A stretch of 64,000 bases of DNA from Alkalidesulfovibrio alkalitolerans DSM 16529. Lineage in GTDB: Bacteria; Desulfobacterota; Desulfovibrionia; Desulfovibrionales; Desulfovibrionaceae. Shown here one piece after another: positions 1-9,675 of the stretch. The translations under genes were made by a program, and so were the position numbers. Below the pieces are notes generated by a model. The model was given only the letters and a program-made list of their open reading frames with translations, had not been told where the DNA came from and made no database searches. Location: positions 1-64,000 of the forward strand of contig NZ_ATHI01000001.1 of NCBI RefSeq assembly GCF_000422245.1. The letters run 5' to 3'. Each line of letters begins with the position of its first letter. Within the stretch, counting starts at the first letter, position 1.

Positions 1-30
1 GCAACGCGGCAGATGGCGTCTTTTCAGCCC
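1..30 (-). repeat. Palindromic element family 1, partial copy at window edge
   Basis: The first 30 bases match the outer end of the family-1 palindromic element seen complete elsewhere in the window, with the boxes GCAACGC, CAGATGGCG and TTTTCAGC. The rest of the copy lies outside the window. The stop codon of the neighbouring minus-strand gene (24-26) falls inside the element edge. Confidence 0.7.
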
Positions 31-791
31 TTGATGGCGTTAATCTTCTCCAAGAGGAATTTTTCCAGGTCGCGGCGGTCCTTGCGCAGGCGGACCAGTT
101 CGGATTCCAGGACCGAGAGCTTTTCGCGCAGCCCCTCGTTCTCCTGGCGCAGGCTCTGGATCTCGGCCGCATCGGCCAAGTTCTCGGGCGGCGGCAGGGC
201 GGGCGTCTCGCGCAGCGTCGCGATGGTCTCGCGCAATTCCCTGATGATGGCGTCCTGGTCGGCCAGCCGCGCCTCGCAAAAACCGCTGGCCTGTCTCAGC
301 CCATCCATCTCCCTTGTCTGGCGTTCCACGGCCCGGTCGGCCGCGTCGAGGCGGTCGATGAGGTCGCCGATGCCATCGCCGCTGGCCATGCGCATGGCCT
401 CGCCCAGCTTCTCGCCGATGACCTTGGCGATCTCCAGGCCCACGGCGGCCGCGATCTGGGCCGTGCCCTCCAGCACCGGCTGCATCTGCTGCAAGGGGGC
501 GGAAGGGTGCTGCGGACCATGGACGGGTACGGCCTCGCGCGCCGGATCGATGTTCAGCGGATAGTGGGTCGCAAGCTCGGCCTTGACGTCGCGGGTGGTG
601 TGGCCGAGCTTGAGCATTTCAGAGATGGTGCGAAAAATATCCAAAGATTCCGGCCTGAAGCGGCGCTGTCGCCCCCGCCCGACAATTGGCAGGAATTCAG
701 AGAAGCGGTTCTTCCAATAGTGCAGGGTTGACTCGGGGATGTTCAATTCCCGTGAGATCACGGCGATGGAAAGCAGCTTCTTCGCGGTCAC
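24..791 (-). CDS. MerR-like HTH protein with long C-terminal coiled coil
   Basis: The predicted protein has 255 residues. Residues 5-60 form a MerR-type helix-turn-helix (AVISRELNIPESTLHYWKNR, then GRGRQRRF as wing), which suggests a DNA-binding regulator. From about residue 140 to the end the protein is a charged, Leu-rich heptad coiled coil, probably for oligomerisation. No effector-binding cysteines or sensing domain are visible. I chose the GTG at 791 because a GAGG motif lies about 6 bases upstream; an upstream ATG at 881 would add 30 low-complexity residues. The TGA stop lies inside a palindromic element, so the last codon or two may have been replaced by it. The gene stands alone and its targets are unknown. 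Confidence 0.75.
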   Translation of the reverse strand: MTAKKLLSIAVISRELNIPESTLHYWKNRFSEFLPIVGRGRQRRFRPESLDIFRTISEMLKLGHTTRDVKAELATHYPLNIDPAREAVPVHGPQHPSAPLQQMQPVLEGTAQIAAAVGLEIAKVIGEKLGEAMRMASGDGIGDLIDRLDAADRAVERQTREMDGLRQASGFCEARLADQDAIIRELRETIATLRETPALPPPENLADAAEIQSLRQENEGLREKLSVLESELVRLRKDRRDLEKFLLEKINAIKG

Positions 792-945
792 GACGCCTCG
801 CTTGGGCCTGTGATGCTCAGGGCGGCCGGGCAACCTGTTGCGTGTCGCCCGCCTGCAAACGGCCGCCCAAGATGGATGCACTCCCGACGTTTCTAGGGCG
901 GGGGGCCGCGAACGTCAAGACTGACGGGAAGATGGAGCGCAATCG

Positions 946-2946
946 TCACGGATCGCCCAGCCGCTTTTCCATGGCCGCGGCCGGACCGTAATACTGTTCG
1001 TAATAGGCGTCGTCCGGGCGAATCACGCCGAGCCTGCGCTCGGCCAGATAGCGTGCCAGAAGCCCGACCACGTGTCCCACGTTGGCGAAAAAGCCCTCGC
1101 GCCTCCAGCGCCTGCCGGAGGCCGTCACCCCGCGCGGCAGAAACAGGCACGGCCCCATCTCCTTCAGGCGCAGCGAAAGCTCCACGTCCTCCATGAGCGG
1201 CAGTTCGGGAAAGCCTCCAGCGTGGTTGAGGGCCTCGCGCCGCGCGAACTGCATCTGGTCGCCGAAGGCGATGCCCGCCGCAATCACCCGCAGGTTGTTC
1301 AGGCCCGCGATCAGGCGCGTGGGCGGCGAGGAATTGCCGTAGCGCATGCCAACGGCCCCGCCGGGCGCGGCCGGGTTCTCGACCAGCGCCTTTTTGATGC
1401 GCGCGAACACGCCCGGCTCGGGCAGGCAGTCGGCATGTAGCACGACCAGCACGTCGCCCTTGGCGGCGCGTATCCCGGCCGCGATCTGCGTTCCCCGGCC
1501 CCTTGGCCCGGACACGACCACGGCTCCGAAACTTGCGGCCACTTCAGGGGTTTTGTCCGTTGAGCCGCCGTCCGCGACCACGATCTCGTCCACGCAGCCA
1601 GCCGCACGTACGGCGCGCAGGCACTCGGGCAGGCGCTCGGCCTCGTTCAGGGTGGGGATGATGACGGAAAGGGTGCCTGGAGGAGAGAAGCGGCGCGAGC
1701 GCTCGATCCTGCCGTCGCGAAAGACGCCGTGAAGGATGAGGAGCACGAAGGGCGCGTACGCGGCCACGGTCAGCCAGTGCCAGTTGGTGAGCAGCCCGCC
1801 CGTGGCCGTGATCCAGTTCACCGGCAAGGTCACGGCCATGCCCGCGCACAGCCACAGCCAGGCGCGCGAGGGGAACAGCGGCAGGAGCACGGCCACGGGC
1901 GCGAGATACCAGGGGTGGACCGTGGGCAGGCATAGCACGACACAGCCCAGGGAGAGCCACGCCGAGCGCATCCGGTCGTGCACCGAAAGAAAGATCGCGG
2001 CCAGCATGAGCGCGAGGATCGCGACCAGGGCGAGCGGCGTGCCGCGGCCCAGGAGCGGCCACAGCGCTTCGGCCAGCAGGCCGTTGTAATGATGGCCGCC
2101 GCCGAAGGCGACGAGCCCGGCGAAGATGCCGCCCCCGGCGTCCAGGAAGGGCAGGAAGGCCGCCAGGGGCAGAGCCGCCCACCATGCGTGGCGCAGGTTT
2201 TTGCGTGTCAGGCACATGAGGAGGACGGGCAGGGCCAGGTACTTGCTCATGACTGCCGCGCCAAGCGCCAGGAAGCCCGAGCGCTCGCGGCCGCGCTCGA
2301 AGCAGAGGAGCCCGAGCAGCAGGAAGAAGACCTGCACGGACTCGGCATGGGCGTCGCCCGCGAGAAAGAGCAGGGCCAGGGGGTTGAGCGCCCAGTAGAG
2401 GAGGCGTCCGGGCCGAAGGCCCCGGCCGTGGACGAGCAGCGCCAGGAGGGCGAGGCAGGCCGCGTCGAAGACGACAAGGACCGCCTTCATGGCCCACGGC
2501 TCGGGCGAAAGCGCGGCCGCGCCGCGAAAGACGAGTTCGAGCAGCGGCGGATAGATGGCCGGTATTTCGCGCCAGAACACGCCGCCCCAGACCTCGGGAT
2601 GGGCCAAGGCCAGGGGCGTCAGCTCGGCCGCGTCCGGGGCCAGGAGGTAGGGGTTTTCCCCGGCGAGCTGGACCAGCCCTTCCCAGACGTAGCGAAAGAC
2701 GTCGGCGTCCACGGGCGCGGGCAGCCACAGCGCGCGAAAGGCCAGCCCCAGGCCCACGGCCAGGATGAGCCCTGCCCGGCCCTTGACGCGAAAGGACCGG
2801 GCCAGCGGCCAGACCAGGAGCACGCAAAGGGCGTAGAGCAGCGCGAAGAGCGGCGCGGCGCGGCCGCCCGGCATCAGGGAAAGGGCCACGAGCCAGGCCT
2901 GGCCGAGCGAGAAGAGCGTGAGCCAGAGCCAGAAGGTCAGGCGCAC
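946..2946 (-). CDS. Fusion: multispan mannosyltransferase-like domain plus GT2 (TIGR04283-like)
   Basis: The 666-residue protein joins two enzymes. Residues 1 to about 420 carry about ten hydrophobic spans typical of lipid-sugar-dependent integral membrane glycosyltransferases, with acidic loops such as PVDADVFRYVWEG after the early spans. Residues 425-666 are a soluble family-2 glycosyltransferase: SVIIPTLNEAERLPECL, VADGGSTDKT and the DXD-like HADC. This half resembles the TIGR04283 group found in arsenosugar and related clusters. The product may be anchored at the inner membrane and act in glycolipid or surface-glycan assembly, but the substrate cannot be read from the sequence. The start is a GTG with only a weak ribosome site. 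The gene lies alone between a regulator and htpG, which is divergent. Confidence 0.8.
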   Translation of the reverse strand: MRLTFWLWLTLFSLGQAWLVALSLMPGGRAAPLFALLYALCVLLVWPLARSFRVKGRAGLILAVGLGLAFRALWLPAPVDADVFRYVWEGLVQLAGENPYLLAPDAAELTPLALAHPEVWGGVFWREIPAIYPPLLELVFRGAAALSPEPWAMKAVLVVFDAACLALLALLVHGRGLRPGRLLYWALNPLALLFLAGDAHAESVQVFFLLLGLLCFERGRERSGFLALGAAVMSKYLALPVLLMCLTRKNLRHAWWAALPLAAFLPFLDAGGGIFAGLVAFGGGHHYNGLLAEALWPLLGRGTPLALVAILALMLAAIFLSVHDRMRSAWLSLGCVVLCLPTVHPWYLAPVAVLLPLFPSRAWLWLCAGMAVTLPVNWITATGGLLTNWHWLTVAAYAPFVLLILHGVFRDGRIERSRRFSPPGTLSVIIPTLNEAERLPECLRAVRAAGCVDEIVVADGGSTDKTPEVAASFGAVVVSGPRGRGTQIAAGIRAAKGDVLVVLHADCLPEPGVFARIKKALVENPAAPGGAVGMRYGNSSPPTRLIAGLNNLRVIAAGIAFGDQMQFARREALNHAGGFPELPLMEDVELSLRLKEMGPCLFLPRGVTASGRRWRREGFFANVGHVVGLLARYLAERRLGVIRPDDAYYEQYYGPAAAMEKRLGDP

Positions 2947-3135
2947 GGCCGATTCCGGATGCGTTCCATGCTTGAACGATAGCCCGCATGCGGCCGGGCT
3001 TCAAGGACTGGCCGGGGCGATGAGGCCGGATTCGCCGCCCATACCCCTTGCCAGGAACACGAAACATCTTATGTATCGTTGTTGTTTGACCGACCATTGA
3101 GATTTTTCATCACGCGCAAGGAGGACGACATCCGC

Positions 3136-5031
3136 ATGAGCACCGAAACCGGTTCCTTCGCCTTCAAGGCGGAGGTGCGCCAGCTTCTCGACATCCTGGT
3201 CCACTCGCTTTACGCCAGCAAGGAGATATTCCTGCGCGAGCTGGTCTCCAACGCCTCGGACGCCCTGGACAAGCTGCGCATCGAGCAGTTGCGCGGGGCA
3301 AGTCTCGACGACCTGCCACTTGAAATCCGCATCCGGGCGGACAAGGACGCCAAGACCCTGACCGTCACGGACACGGGCATCGGCATGACCCGCGACGAGC
3401 TGATCGCGAACATCGGCACCATCGCCCATTCCGGCACCCGCGAGTTCGTCTCGCGCCTGGCCGAGACCGCGGACGCCGAGAAGGCCAAGTCCATCATCGG
3501 CCAGTTCGGCGTGGGCTTTTATTCCGTGTTCATGGTCGCGCGCGAGGTGAAGCTCACCACCCGGTCGTTCGCCGAGGGCGAGCCCGCCTGGATCTGGACC
3601 TCGGACGGCAAGGGCGAATACGCCATCGCTCAGGCTGAAGGCGCGCCGCGCGGCACGAGCATCGAGATCGCGCTGCGCGACGAGGACCTGGAATACGCCG
3701 ATCCCGCGCGGCTTAAGGAGATAATCACCCGCCACTCCGGGTTCCTGGGCCACCCCATCTTCGTCAACGACGAGCGCGTGAACACCGTGCCCGCCATCTG
3801 GCGCGAGCCCAAGTTCCAGATCAAGCCCGAGCAGTACGCCGAATTCTACAGGCACCTGACCTACGACACCGAAGACCCGCTTGAGACCATCCACGTCACG
3901 GCCGACGCGCCCATCCAGTGGACCGCGCTGCTTTTCGCGCCCAAGGCCAACCGCGACCTGCTGCTCGGCTCGTACCAGGGCCAGCAGGGCGTGGACCTCT
4001 ACGTCAGGCGCGTGCTGATCCAGCACGGCAACAAGGACGTGCTGCCCGAGTACCTGGGCTTTTTGCGCGGCGTGGTGGACTCCGAGGACCTGCCCCTGAA
4101 CGTGGCCCGCGAGACCTTGCAGGAGAACCGGGTTTTGCGTGCCATCAGCAACGCCGTGACCAAGCACGCGCTCTCGCACCTGAAGAAGGCGGCCGTGGAC
4201 AGGCCCGAGGCCTACGCGGACCTGTGGCGCGAGCACGGCAAGATCCTCAAGCTCGGCTACAGCGACTACGTGAACCGCGAGGCCTTCTCCGAGCTTTTGC
4301 GCTTCAACTCCTCGGCCTGCGAGGACGAGAAGGGCCTCGTCTCCCTCGACGAGTACGTCTCGCGCATGAAGGAAGGACAAGTAGACATCCACTACATCTC
4401 CGGCCCCTCGCGCGAGGCCGTGACCGCCAATCCCCAGATCGAGTTCCTGCGCCGCAAGGGCGTGGAGGTGCTCTACCTCTACGAGCCCATCGACGAGTTC
4501 GTCATGGAGAGCGTGGGCGAGTTCAAGGGCAAGGCGCTCACGCCTGCCGAGCGCGCTGACGTGGCCGTTCTGGAGAAGCTGCCCGACGAGGCCGGGGATG
4601 AGTCGGACAAGCCCGCCGAGCTTTCCGAGGACCAGGCCCTGGCCCTGCCCGCGCTGCTTTCGCGCATGAAGGAGGTGCTGGGCGAGCGCGTCACCGAGGT
4701 GCGCGAGTCGCGCCGCCTCAAGGATTCGCCCGTGGTCCTGGTGGCTCCGGACGGCCAGCCCACCACCGGCATGCACAAGATCATGCGCCTCATCACCAAG
4801 GACGAGTCGCTGCCGCAAAAGGCCATGGAGATCAACACCGGCCATCCGGTGATCCGCGACCTGCTCGCCGTGGCCGCGAAAAAGGCCGACGACCCGTTCA
4901 TCGAGCTGGCCGCCTGGCAACTCTACGAGTCGGCCATGCTCCAGGAGGGGTATCTGCAGGACCCCCACGCCCTGGCCGAGCGCATGCGCAAGACCCTGGC
5001 TGCGGCCAGCGACCTTTACGCCCGGAAATAG
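3136..5031 (+). CDS. htpG: Molecular chaperone HtpG (Hsp90 family)
   Basis: This is a 631-residue Hsp90 of normal bacterial length. The N-terminal GHKL ATPase domain shows [16 protein letters not shown], the ATP-lid motifs DTGIGMT and GQFGVGFYS, and the [11 protein letters not shown] segment. A middle domain (about 230-500, with the arginine in [13 protein letters not shown]) and a C-terminal dimerisation domain follow. The chaperone acts in the cytosol on late folding intermediates. The ATG at 3136 was chosen because AAGGAGG lies 10 bases upstream and the protein then begins in the usual place. A family-1 palindromic element starts about 10 bases after the stop codon and may serve as its transcription end. 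Confidence 0.97.
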
Positions 5032-5040
5032 TCTGCTGAC

Positions 5041-5162
5041 GGACCGTTGAAATGACGTCATCTGCGGCGTTGCCGCGAAAGCGCCGGCCCCTCGTGTATG
5101 TTCAATACACGTCGGGACCGGCGCTTTCTTGCGCCTTGCATCTGACGCCATTTGAACGGTCC
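5041..5162. repeat. Palindromic element family 1, complete copy
   Basis: This is a 122-bp palindrome with outer arms GGACCGTT and AACGGTCC. Inside are the conserved boxes CATCTG, GCGTTGCCGCGAAA and GCGCCTTGCATCTG, then an inner stem GCGCCGG/CCGGCGC and a distal stem GTGTAT/ATACAC. It lies directly after htpG. Confidence 0.85.
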
Positions 5163-5168
5163 GTGGGT

Positions 5169-5275
5169 GCGGGGCGTATCACCGCCGCACGGGGATGGCT
5201 TTGCCAACGATGGTTCCATTGCGAATCGCGGGGTCCAAGGGGCTCAGCCCCCTCCAGGCGACCCTGTTTTTAGAT
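5169..5275. repeat. Hairpin repeat family 2 (copy 1)
   Basis: The segment shares the boxes CGCCGCAC, GGCTTTGCCA and GCGAATCGCGGGGTCC, followed by a G-run/CTCAG/C-run hairpin, with copies at 31344-31475 and 63119-63240. It fills the space between two family-1 palindromes. No gene is visible in the 424-base gap 5032-5455; all of it is repeat sequence. Confidence 0.75.
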
Positions 5276-5293
5276 TGCCCTTCCCGGTTTCAT

Positions 5294-5415
5294 AGACCGC
5301 TCAAAAAGTGCCAGATGCAAGGCGCAAGAAGAATCCAGGCCCGACGCGTATTGCCAATACGCGAGGGTCTGGATTTTTTGCAGCAACGCAGCAGATGGCG
5401 TTTTTTCAGCGGTCT
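5294..5415. repeat. Palindromic element family 1, complete copy, opposite orientation
   Basis: The 122-bp palindrome has ends AGACCGCTCAAAAAG and TTTTTTCAGCGGTCT, boxes CCAGATGCAAGGCGC and GCAACGCAGCAGATGG, an inner stem AATCCAG/CTGGATT and a distal stem GCGTATTG/CAATACGC. It is inverted relative to the copy at 5041-5162. It ends about 40 bases before the cobD-cobQ start. Confidence 0.85.
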
Positions 5416-5455
5416 GGGCTTGCTGTCCAAGCACCCTTCGCGCTACCACCCCCGC

Positions 5456-8065
5456 ATGCCCGAGCACTCCTTCTCCCACGGCGGCCACATCCGGGCCCTG
5501 GCCCAGCGCGCTGGTCGCAATCCATCGGAAATCCTCGACTTCTCGGCCAGCATCAACCCGCTCGGGCCGCCTGCGTGGCTTCGTTCCGTGGTCGCGGGCA
5601 GCCTCTCGCAGGCCGTGCACTATCCCGACCCCGAGGCCCTGACCCTGCGCGAGGCCGCGGCCGCGCTCCACGGCGGCGGGGCGGAGGAATACCTAGCCGG
5701 AAACGGCGTGAGCGACATCCTGTACGTCTTGCCGCGCCTGGGCGGCCACGCGCGGGCCGTGATCCCCGTGCCCGCCTACGGCGACTACGAGCGCGCCGCG
5801 CGGCTGGCCGGGCTCGACGTGACGCACGTGCCCCTTTCGGCCGGGAACGGCTTTCGCCTCGACCCGGGCCTGATCGAGAAGGCGCTCGCAAACGGCCCGG
5901 CCATGGTCTTCCTGGGCCAGCCCAACAACCCCACGGGCACAAGCGTCCCGCCGGGCGAACTGGCCCGCCTCGCCCAGGCCCACCCCGATTCGCTCTTCGT
6001 CATCGACGAGGCCTTTGCCGATTTCACGGCCGATCTGCCGCGCCTGGCCGGGCAGCGGCCGGAAAACATGGTCGTGCTCCTCTCGTTGACCAAGATATTC
6101 GCCGTGCCGGGCCTGCGCCTGGGCCTTGCGGCCGCGGCGCCCGGCCTGATCCGGAAGCTGGCGGATATCTCGCCGCCCTGGCAGTGCTCGACCATCGCCC
6201 AGGCAGTGGGGGCGCGCGCTCTGGCGGACCTGGAGTTTCAGCAGCGGTCGCGCACGGTGGCGCAGGAGTTCAAGGCGCATCTTCTGGGGCTGCTCGCGGC
6301 CTTCCCGGAGATCGAGGTTTTTGCGGGCGAGGCGAATTTCGTCCTTTGCCGCCTGAACGCGCCGGGCCTTGACGGGCGCGACCTGGCCGAGCGGCTTTTG
6401 CAACACGGCATCGCCATCCGCGCCTGCGATACCTTCGCGGGGCTTGACGCCTCGTGGTTCCGGCTGGCCGTGCGGCAAAAGGCCGAGAACGAGCGGCTGG
6501 CCGAGGCCCTGGGCAAGGTGTTCCGTCCGGCCGCGCGCGCCCGCGCCGCAAGGGCGCGCCGTACGCCCGCGATCATGGTCCAGGGCACCTGCTCCAACGC
6601 GGGCAAGAGCGTACTCGCGGCGGGCCTTTGCCGGATATTCGCCCGCAAGGGGCTTTCGCCGTGCCCCTTCAAGGCCCAGAACATGTCGCTCAACTCCTTC
6701 GTGACCATGGACGGCGGCGAGATGGGCCGCGCCCAGGTGACGCAGGCCCTGGCCGCCGGGCGCGAGCCCGAGGCGCGCATGAATCCGGTGCTGCTCAAGC
6801 CCAGCTCCGACACCGGCTCGCAGGTCATCGTGCTGGGCAGGCCCGTGGGCGTGATGCGCGTGGCCCAGTACGTCGCCTACAAGCCCACGGCCTTCGCGGC
6901 CGCGCGCGCGGCCTACGACGAGCTGGCCGCCACGGCCGGGGTCATGGTCGTCGAGGGCGCGGGCTCGCCCGCCGAGGTCAACCTCAAGGCCCACGACATC
7001 GTGAACATGGCCATGGCCCGCCACGCCGGGGCGCGAGTGCTGCTCGTCGCGGACATCGACCGGGGCGGCTCCTTCGCCTCGCTGGCCGGGACCATGGATT
7101 GCCTGGAGGAATGGGAGCGCGCGCTTGTGGCCGGGTTCGTGCTCAACAAGTTCAGGGGCGATGCCTCGCTGCTCGCCGGGGGCTTCGACTTTTTGCGCCT
7201 GCACACCGGCCGCGAGGTGCTCGGCGTTGTGCCCTGGCTGCCCGGCCTGGGCCTGCCCGAGGAGGATTCTGTGTCCTTCAAGCAAGGGCTGACGCTTGCC
7301 GGGAAGGAGGGGGCCGCCCTGGACGTCGCCGTGGCCGACCTGGCGCACATCTCGAACTTCACCGATCTCGACGCCCTGGCCGCCGAGCCGGACGTGCGCC
7401 TTCGCCGCGTGGCGCGCGGCCGCGACCTGGGGCGGCCCGACTGCGTGATCCTGCCCGGCTCCAAGAACACCCTGGCCGACCTCGACCGGCTGCGCGAATC
7501 GGGTCTGGCCGGGGCAGTGGCCGCGCTTCGCGGCCAGACCGTGATCGTGGGCATCTGCGGCGGTTTCCAGATGCTCGGGCAGAGCGTGGCCGACCCCTTG
7601 GGCCTTGAATCCGCGCGCGGCGTCTCGCCGGGCCTTGGGCTTTTGGACGTGCGCACGGTGCTCGCGGCCGAGAAGACCCTGGCGCGGCGCTTGGTCACGG
7701 ACCTGACCACGGGCTGCGCGGTCACGGGGTACGAGATTCATCACGGTGAGACCGTTTTGGGAGAGACCGCTTCGGGGGGAACGGCTCCAGACGGGGGGGC
7801 CTCGCGGCCGTTGTACGCCGAGGACGCGGGCCTTGGCCGCGTCTCGGCCGACGGCCTGACGCTGGGCACCTATCTGCACGGCGTGTTCGACGCCGACGGC
7901 CACCGCCACGCCTTTCTCGACTTCCTGCGCCGCCGCAAGGGGCTTGCGCCGCTGCCTGCCGGGGCCCGCGCGGCCTTCGGCCTGGACGCGGCCCTGGACC
8001 GCCTCGCGGACGCGCTCGAATCGTCGCTCGACATGCAGCGCATCGAGGGTATGCTAGGAATATGA
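5456..8065 (+). CDS. cobQ: CobD-CobQ fusion: threonine-phosphate decarboxylase and cobyric acid synthase
   Basis: The 869-residue protein fuses two cobalamin enzymes. Residues 1 to about 355 are a PLP aminotransferase-fold CobD, with GQPNNPTGT and the PLP lysine in [15 protein letters not shown]; it would make aminopropanol phosphate for the nucleotide loop. Residues 375-869 are CobQ/CbiP, which amidates the corrin ring. They contain [12 protein letters not shown] (dethiobiotin-synthetase-like ATP site), the glutaminase cysteine in [10 protein letters not shown] and the histidine in YLHGVF. The ATG at 5456 starts just before the conserved CobD sequence; the frame stays open upstream only through repeat DNA. 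No cobalamin riboswitch was recognised. The stop overlaps the start of fetA by four bases. Confidence 0.93.
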   Translation: MPEHSFSHGGHIRALAQRAGRNPSEILDFSASINPLGPPAWLRSVVAGSLSQAVHYPDPEALTLREAAAALHGGGAEEYLAGNGVSDILYVLPRLGGHARAVIPVPAYGDYERAARLAGLDVTHVPLSAGNGFRLDPGLIEKALANGPAMVFLGQPNNPTGTSVPPGELARLAQAHPDSLFVIDEAFADFTADLPRLAGQRPENMVVLLSLTKIFAVPGLRLGLAAAAPGLIRKLADISPPWQCSTIAQAVGARALADLEFQQRSRTVAQEFKAHLLGLLAAFPEIEVFAGEANFVLCRLNAPGLDGRDLAERLLQHGIAIRACDTFAGLDASWFRLAVRQKAENERLAEALGKVFRPAARARAARARRTPAIMVQGTCSNAGKSVLAAGLCRIFARKGLSPCPFKAQNMSLNSFVTMDGGEMGRAQVTQALAAGREPEARMNPVLLKPSSDTGSQVIVLGRPVGVMRVAQYVAYKPTAFAAARAAYDELAATAGVMVVEGAGSPAEVNLKAHDIVNMAMARHAGARVLLVADIDRGGSFASLAGTMDCLEEWERALVAGFVLNKFRGDASLLAGGFDFLRLHTGREVLGVVPWLPGLGLPEEDSVSFKQGLTLAGKEGAALDVAVADLAHISNFTDLDALAAEPDVRLRRVARGRDLGRPDCVILPGSKNTLADLDRLRESGLAGAVAALRGQTVIVGICGGFQMLGQSVADPLGLESARGVSPGLGLLDVRTVLAAEKTLARRLVTDLTTGCAVTGYEIHHGETVLGETASGGTAPDGGASRPLYAEDAGLGRVSADGLTLGTYLHGVFDADGHRHAFLDFLRRRKGLAPLPAGARAAFGLDAALDRLADALESSLDMQRIEGMLGI

Positions 8066-8781
8066 GCACGCCGCTTCTTGAATGCCGCAGGGTGCGCTTC
8101 GCGCATCCAGGCGGGCCGGACCTCTTCACGGACTTCGACTTGGCCGTCGAGGCCGGGGGCTATTACGCGGTGCGCGGGCCTTCGGGCGCGGGCAAATCCA
8201 CGCTGCTGCGCCTGCTGTGCCGTCTGGAAGAGCCCGTGTCCGGCGAGATCCTGTTCCAGGGTCGGCCGCTGGCCGAATACGCCCCGCCCGAGCTTCGCCG
8301 CGCGGTCTGCCTGATCCAGCAGACGCCGCAGGTGTTTCCGGTCTCGGTGCGCGAGAACTTGCTTGTGCCCTTCACCTTGGCGGCCAACGCCTCGCTGCCA
8401 CGGCCAAGCGACCAGGACCTGCTCGCCAGGCTGCACGGCTTTCGCCTCGCAGACGTGGCGCTCACGTCCCAGGCGGCTTCGCTCTCCGTGGGCCAGCGGC
8501 AGCGTTTGTGCCTGATCCGCGCGCTGTTGCTCGGGCCAAAGGCCCTGTTGCTCGACGAGCCCACCTCGGCCCTGGACCCCGAGAGCGCGGCCGTGGTCAT
8601 GGCCGAGATCGCCCGCGTCAACGCCGAGGAGGGCGTGGCCGTGATCATGGTGACGCACGCCGAAGGGTTGAAAATGCCCGCGCGGGCGCGCGAGGTCCGC
8701 GTCGGCGGGGACGGCCGCAAGGGTGATCGTGAAGAATCCGTTTCACAGGCCGTTCAAAAAGCGCCAGATGCAAGGCGCTAG
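8062..8781 (+). CDS. fetA: ABC transporter ATP-binding protein, FetA (YbbL)-like
   Basis: The ATPase carries Walker [10 protein letters not shown], the signature LSVGQRQR and Walker [12 protein letters not shown], and lies next to a FetB-like permease. FetAB homologues are linked to iron export and peroxide tolerance in E. coli; transfer of that role here is inference. The start overlaps the cobQ stop (ATGA). The C-terminus is abnormal: after residue 220 (VGGDGRK) the frame runs into a palindromic element, and the TAG stop lies inside it. Removing the insertion between two 15-bp direct repeats would give a TGA stop overlapping the fetB ATG, so the last 20 or so residues are element-derived. 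Confidence 0.88.
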   Translation: MSTPLLECRRVRFAHPGGPDLFTDFDLAVEAGGYYAVRGPSGAGKSTLLRLLCRLEEPVSGEILFQGRPLAEYAPPELRRAVCLIQQTPQVFPVSVRENLLVPFTLAANASLPRPSDQDLLARLHGFRLADVALTSQAASLSVGQRQRLCLIRALLLGPKALLLDEPTSALDPESAAVVMAEIARVNAEEGVAVIMVTHAEGLKMPARAREVRVGGDGRKGDREESVSQAVQKAPDARR

Positions 8782-8873
8782 AAAAGTTCAAGGCCGACGC
8801 GTAGTCCAGCTACGCGAGGATTTGAACTTTTCGCGGCAACGCAGCAGATGGTGCTTTAGGGACGGCCGCAAGG
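8708..8873. mobile_element. Palindromic element family 1 inserted at the fetA-fetB junction, flanked by 15-bp direct repeats
   Basis: The bases 8708-8722 (GGGACGGCCGCAAGG) recur exactly at 8859-8873. Between them lies a family-1 palindrome (about 8747-8867 with its arms) preceded by a short leader. Its inner stem is AAAAGTTCAA/TTGAACTTTT and its distal stem GCGTAG/CTACGC. The outer right arm is partly eroded. The direct repeats read as a target-site duplication or equivalent scar. Confidence 0.8.
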
Positions 8874-8880
8874 AGAGCGC

Positions 8881-9675
8881 ATGAACGCCATGCCCGCAGA
8901 AATAGGCCCGTTGCAGCTTTCGCTGGGGCTCGTCTTCGTCCTGCTCGGACTATGGGGCTCCAGGCGCTACGATCTTGGGATCGGCCGCGACCTCGTGGTG
9001 GGCACGGTGCGCACCTTTGCCCAGCTTCTGCTCATGGGCTGGCTTTTGGTGTACATCTTCCAGGCTCAGATGCTTGTGGTGGTGCTCGGCGTGTTCGTGG
9101 TCATGGTGGCCACGGCCGCGCACATCGTGCGCGGCCGGGTCAAGGACCGGCAGGTCGCGGTCGGCCTGCCGGTCTTCGCGTCCATGTTCCTGTCCTATCT
9201 CGTGGTCTCGGTCATGGTCACGGGCGTGATCGTGCAGGCTTCGCCCTGGTGGCGGGCGGAATACTTCATCCCCCTGGCGGGCATGGTCATCGGCAACTCC
9301 ATGAGCGCCCTGGCCCTGGCCCTGGAGCGCCTGCTCTCGGAATTGCGCGACAAGCGCGAGCGGGTGGAGATGCTGCTCTCGCTCGGGGCCTCGCCCGCCG
9401 AGGCCAGCCGCGACGCGGTGCGTGCGGCGCTTCGCGCGGGCATCATGCCCTCCATCAACTCCATGATGGGCGTGGGCATCGTCTTCATCCCCGGCATGAT
9501 GACCGGTCAGATCCTGGCCGGGGCCGACCCCAGGGACGCCATCAGCTACCAGATCGTGGTCATGCTCATGCTGGTGGGCTCTACGGTGCTCGGCAGCCTG
9601 TTCACGGTGCTGTGGGTCCGACGCTCGTGCTTCGGGCCGGGCGGCGCGCTTGTGCTTCGCCCGCCTACGGCTTGA
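8881..9675 (+). CDS. fetB: ABC transporter permease, FetB (YbbM)/UPF0014-like
   Basis: The 264-residue integral membrane protein has six or seven predicted spans and matches the UPF0014/FetB family. It shows the EYFIPLAGMVIGNSM segment, ERVEMLLSLGASP and the conserved SINSMMGVGIVFIPGMMTGQ region. It should pair with the FetA-like ATPase upstream. GGAGAGCGC precedes the ATG and provides the ribosome site. In the presumed ancestral order this ATG overlapped the fetA stop. The 3' end overlaps the stop of the convergent antiporter gene by 11 bases. The substrate (iron in E. coli) is inferred from family only. Confidence 0.88.
   Translation: MNAMPAEIGPLQLSLGLVFVLLGLWGSRRYDLGIGRDLVVGTVRTFAQLLLMGWLLVYIFQAQMLVVVLGVFVVMVATAAHIVRGRVKDRQVAVGLPVFASMFLSYLVVSVMVTGVIVQASPWWRAEYFIPLAGMVIGNSMSALALALERLLSELRDKRERVEMLLSLGASPAEASRDAVRAALRAGIMPSINSMMGVGIVFIPGMMTGQILAGADPRDAISYQIVVMLMLVGSTVLGSLFTVLWVRRSCFGPGGALVLRPPTA

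Noticed and set aside
3001-5151. A 716-codon frame antisense to htpG
   Set aside because: The composition is His/Leu/Gly/Val shadow coding; the plus-strand HtpG is certain and no motif supports the antisense frame.
5032-5455. A cobalamin riboswitch before cobD-cobQ
   Set aside because: The whole gap is accounted for by the two palindromic elements and one family-2 repeat; no B12-box-like sequence was seen.
5693-7909. A 738-codon frame antisense to cobD-cobQ
   Set aside because: Shadow frame of the fusion gene, with no domain and atypical amino acid composition.
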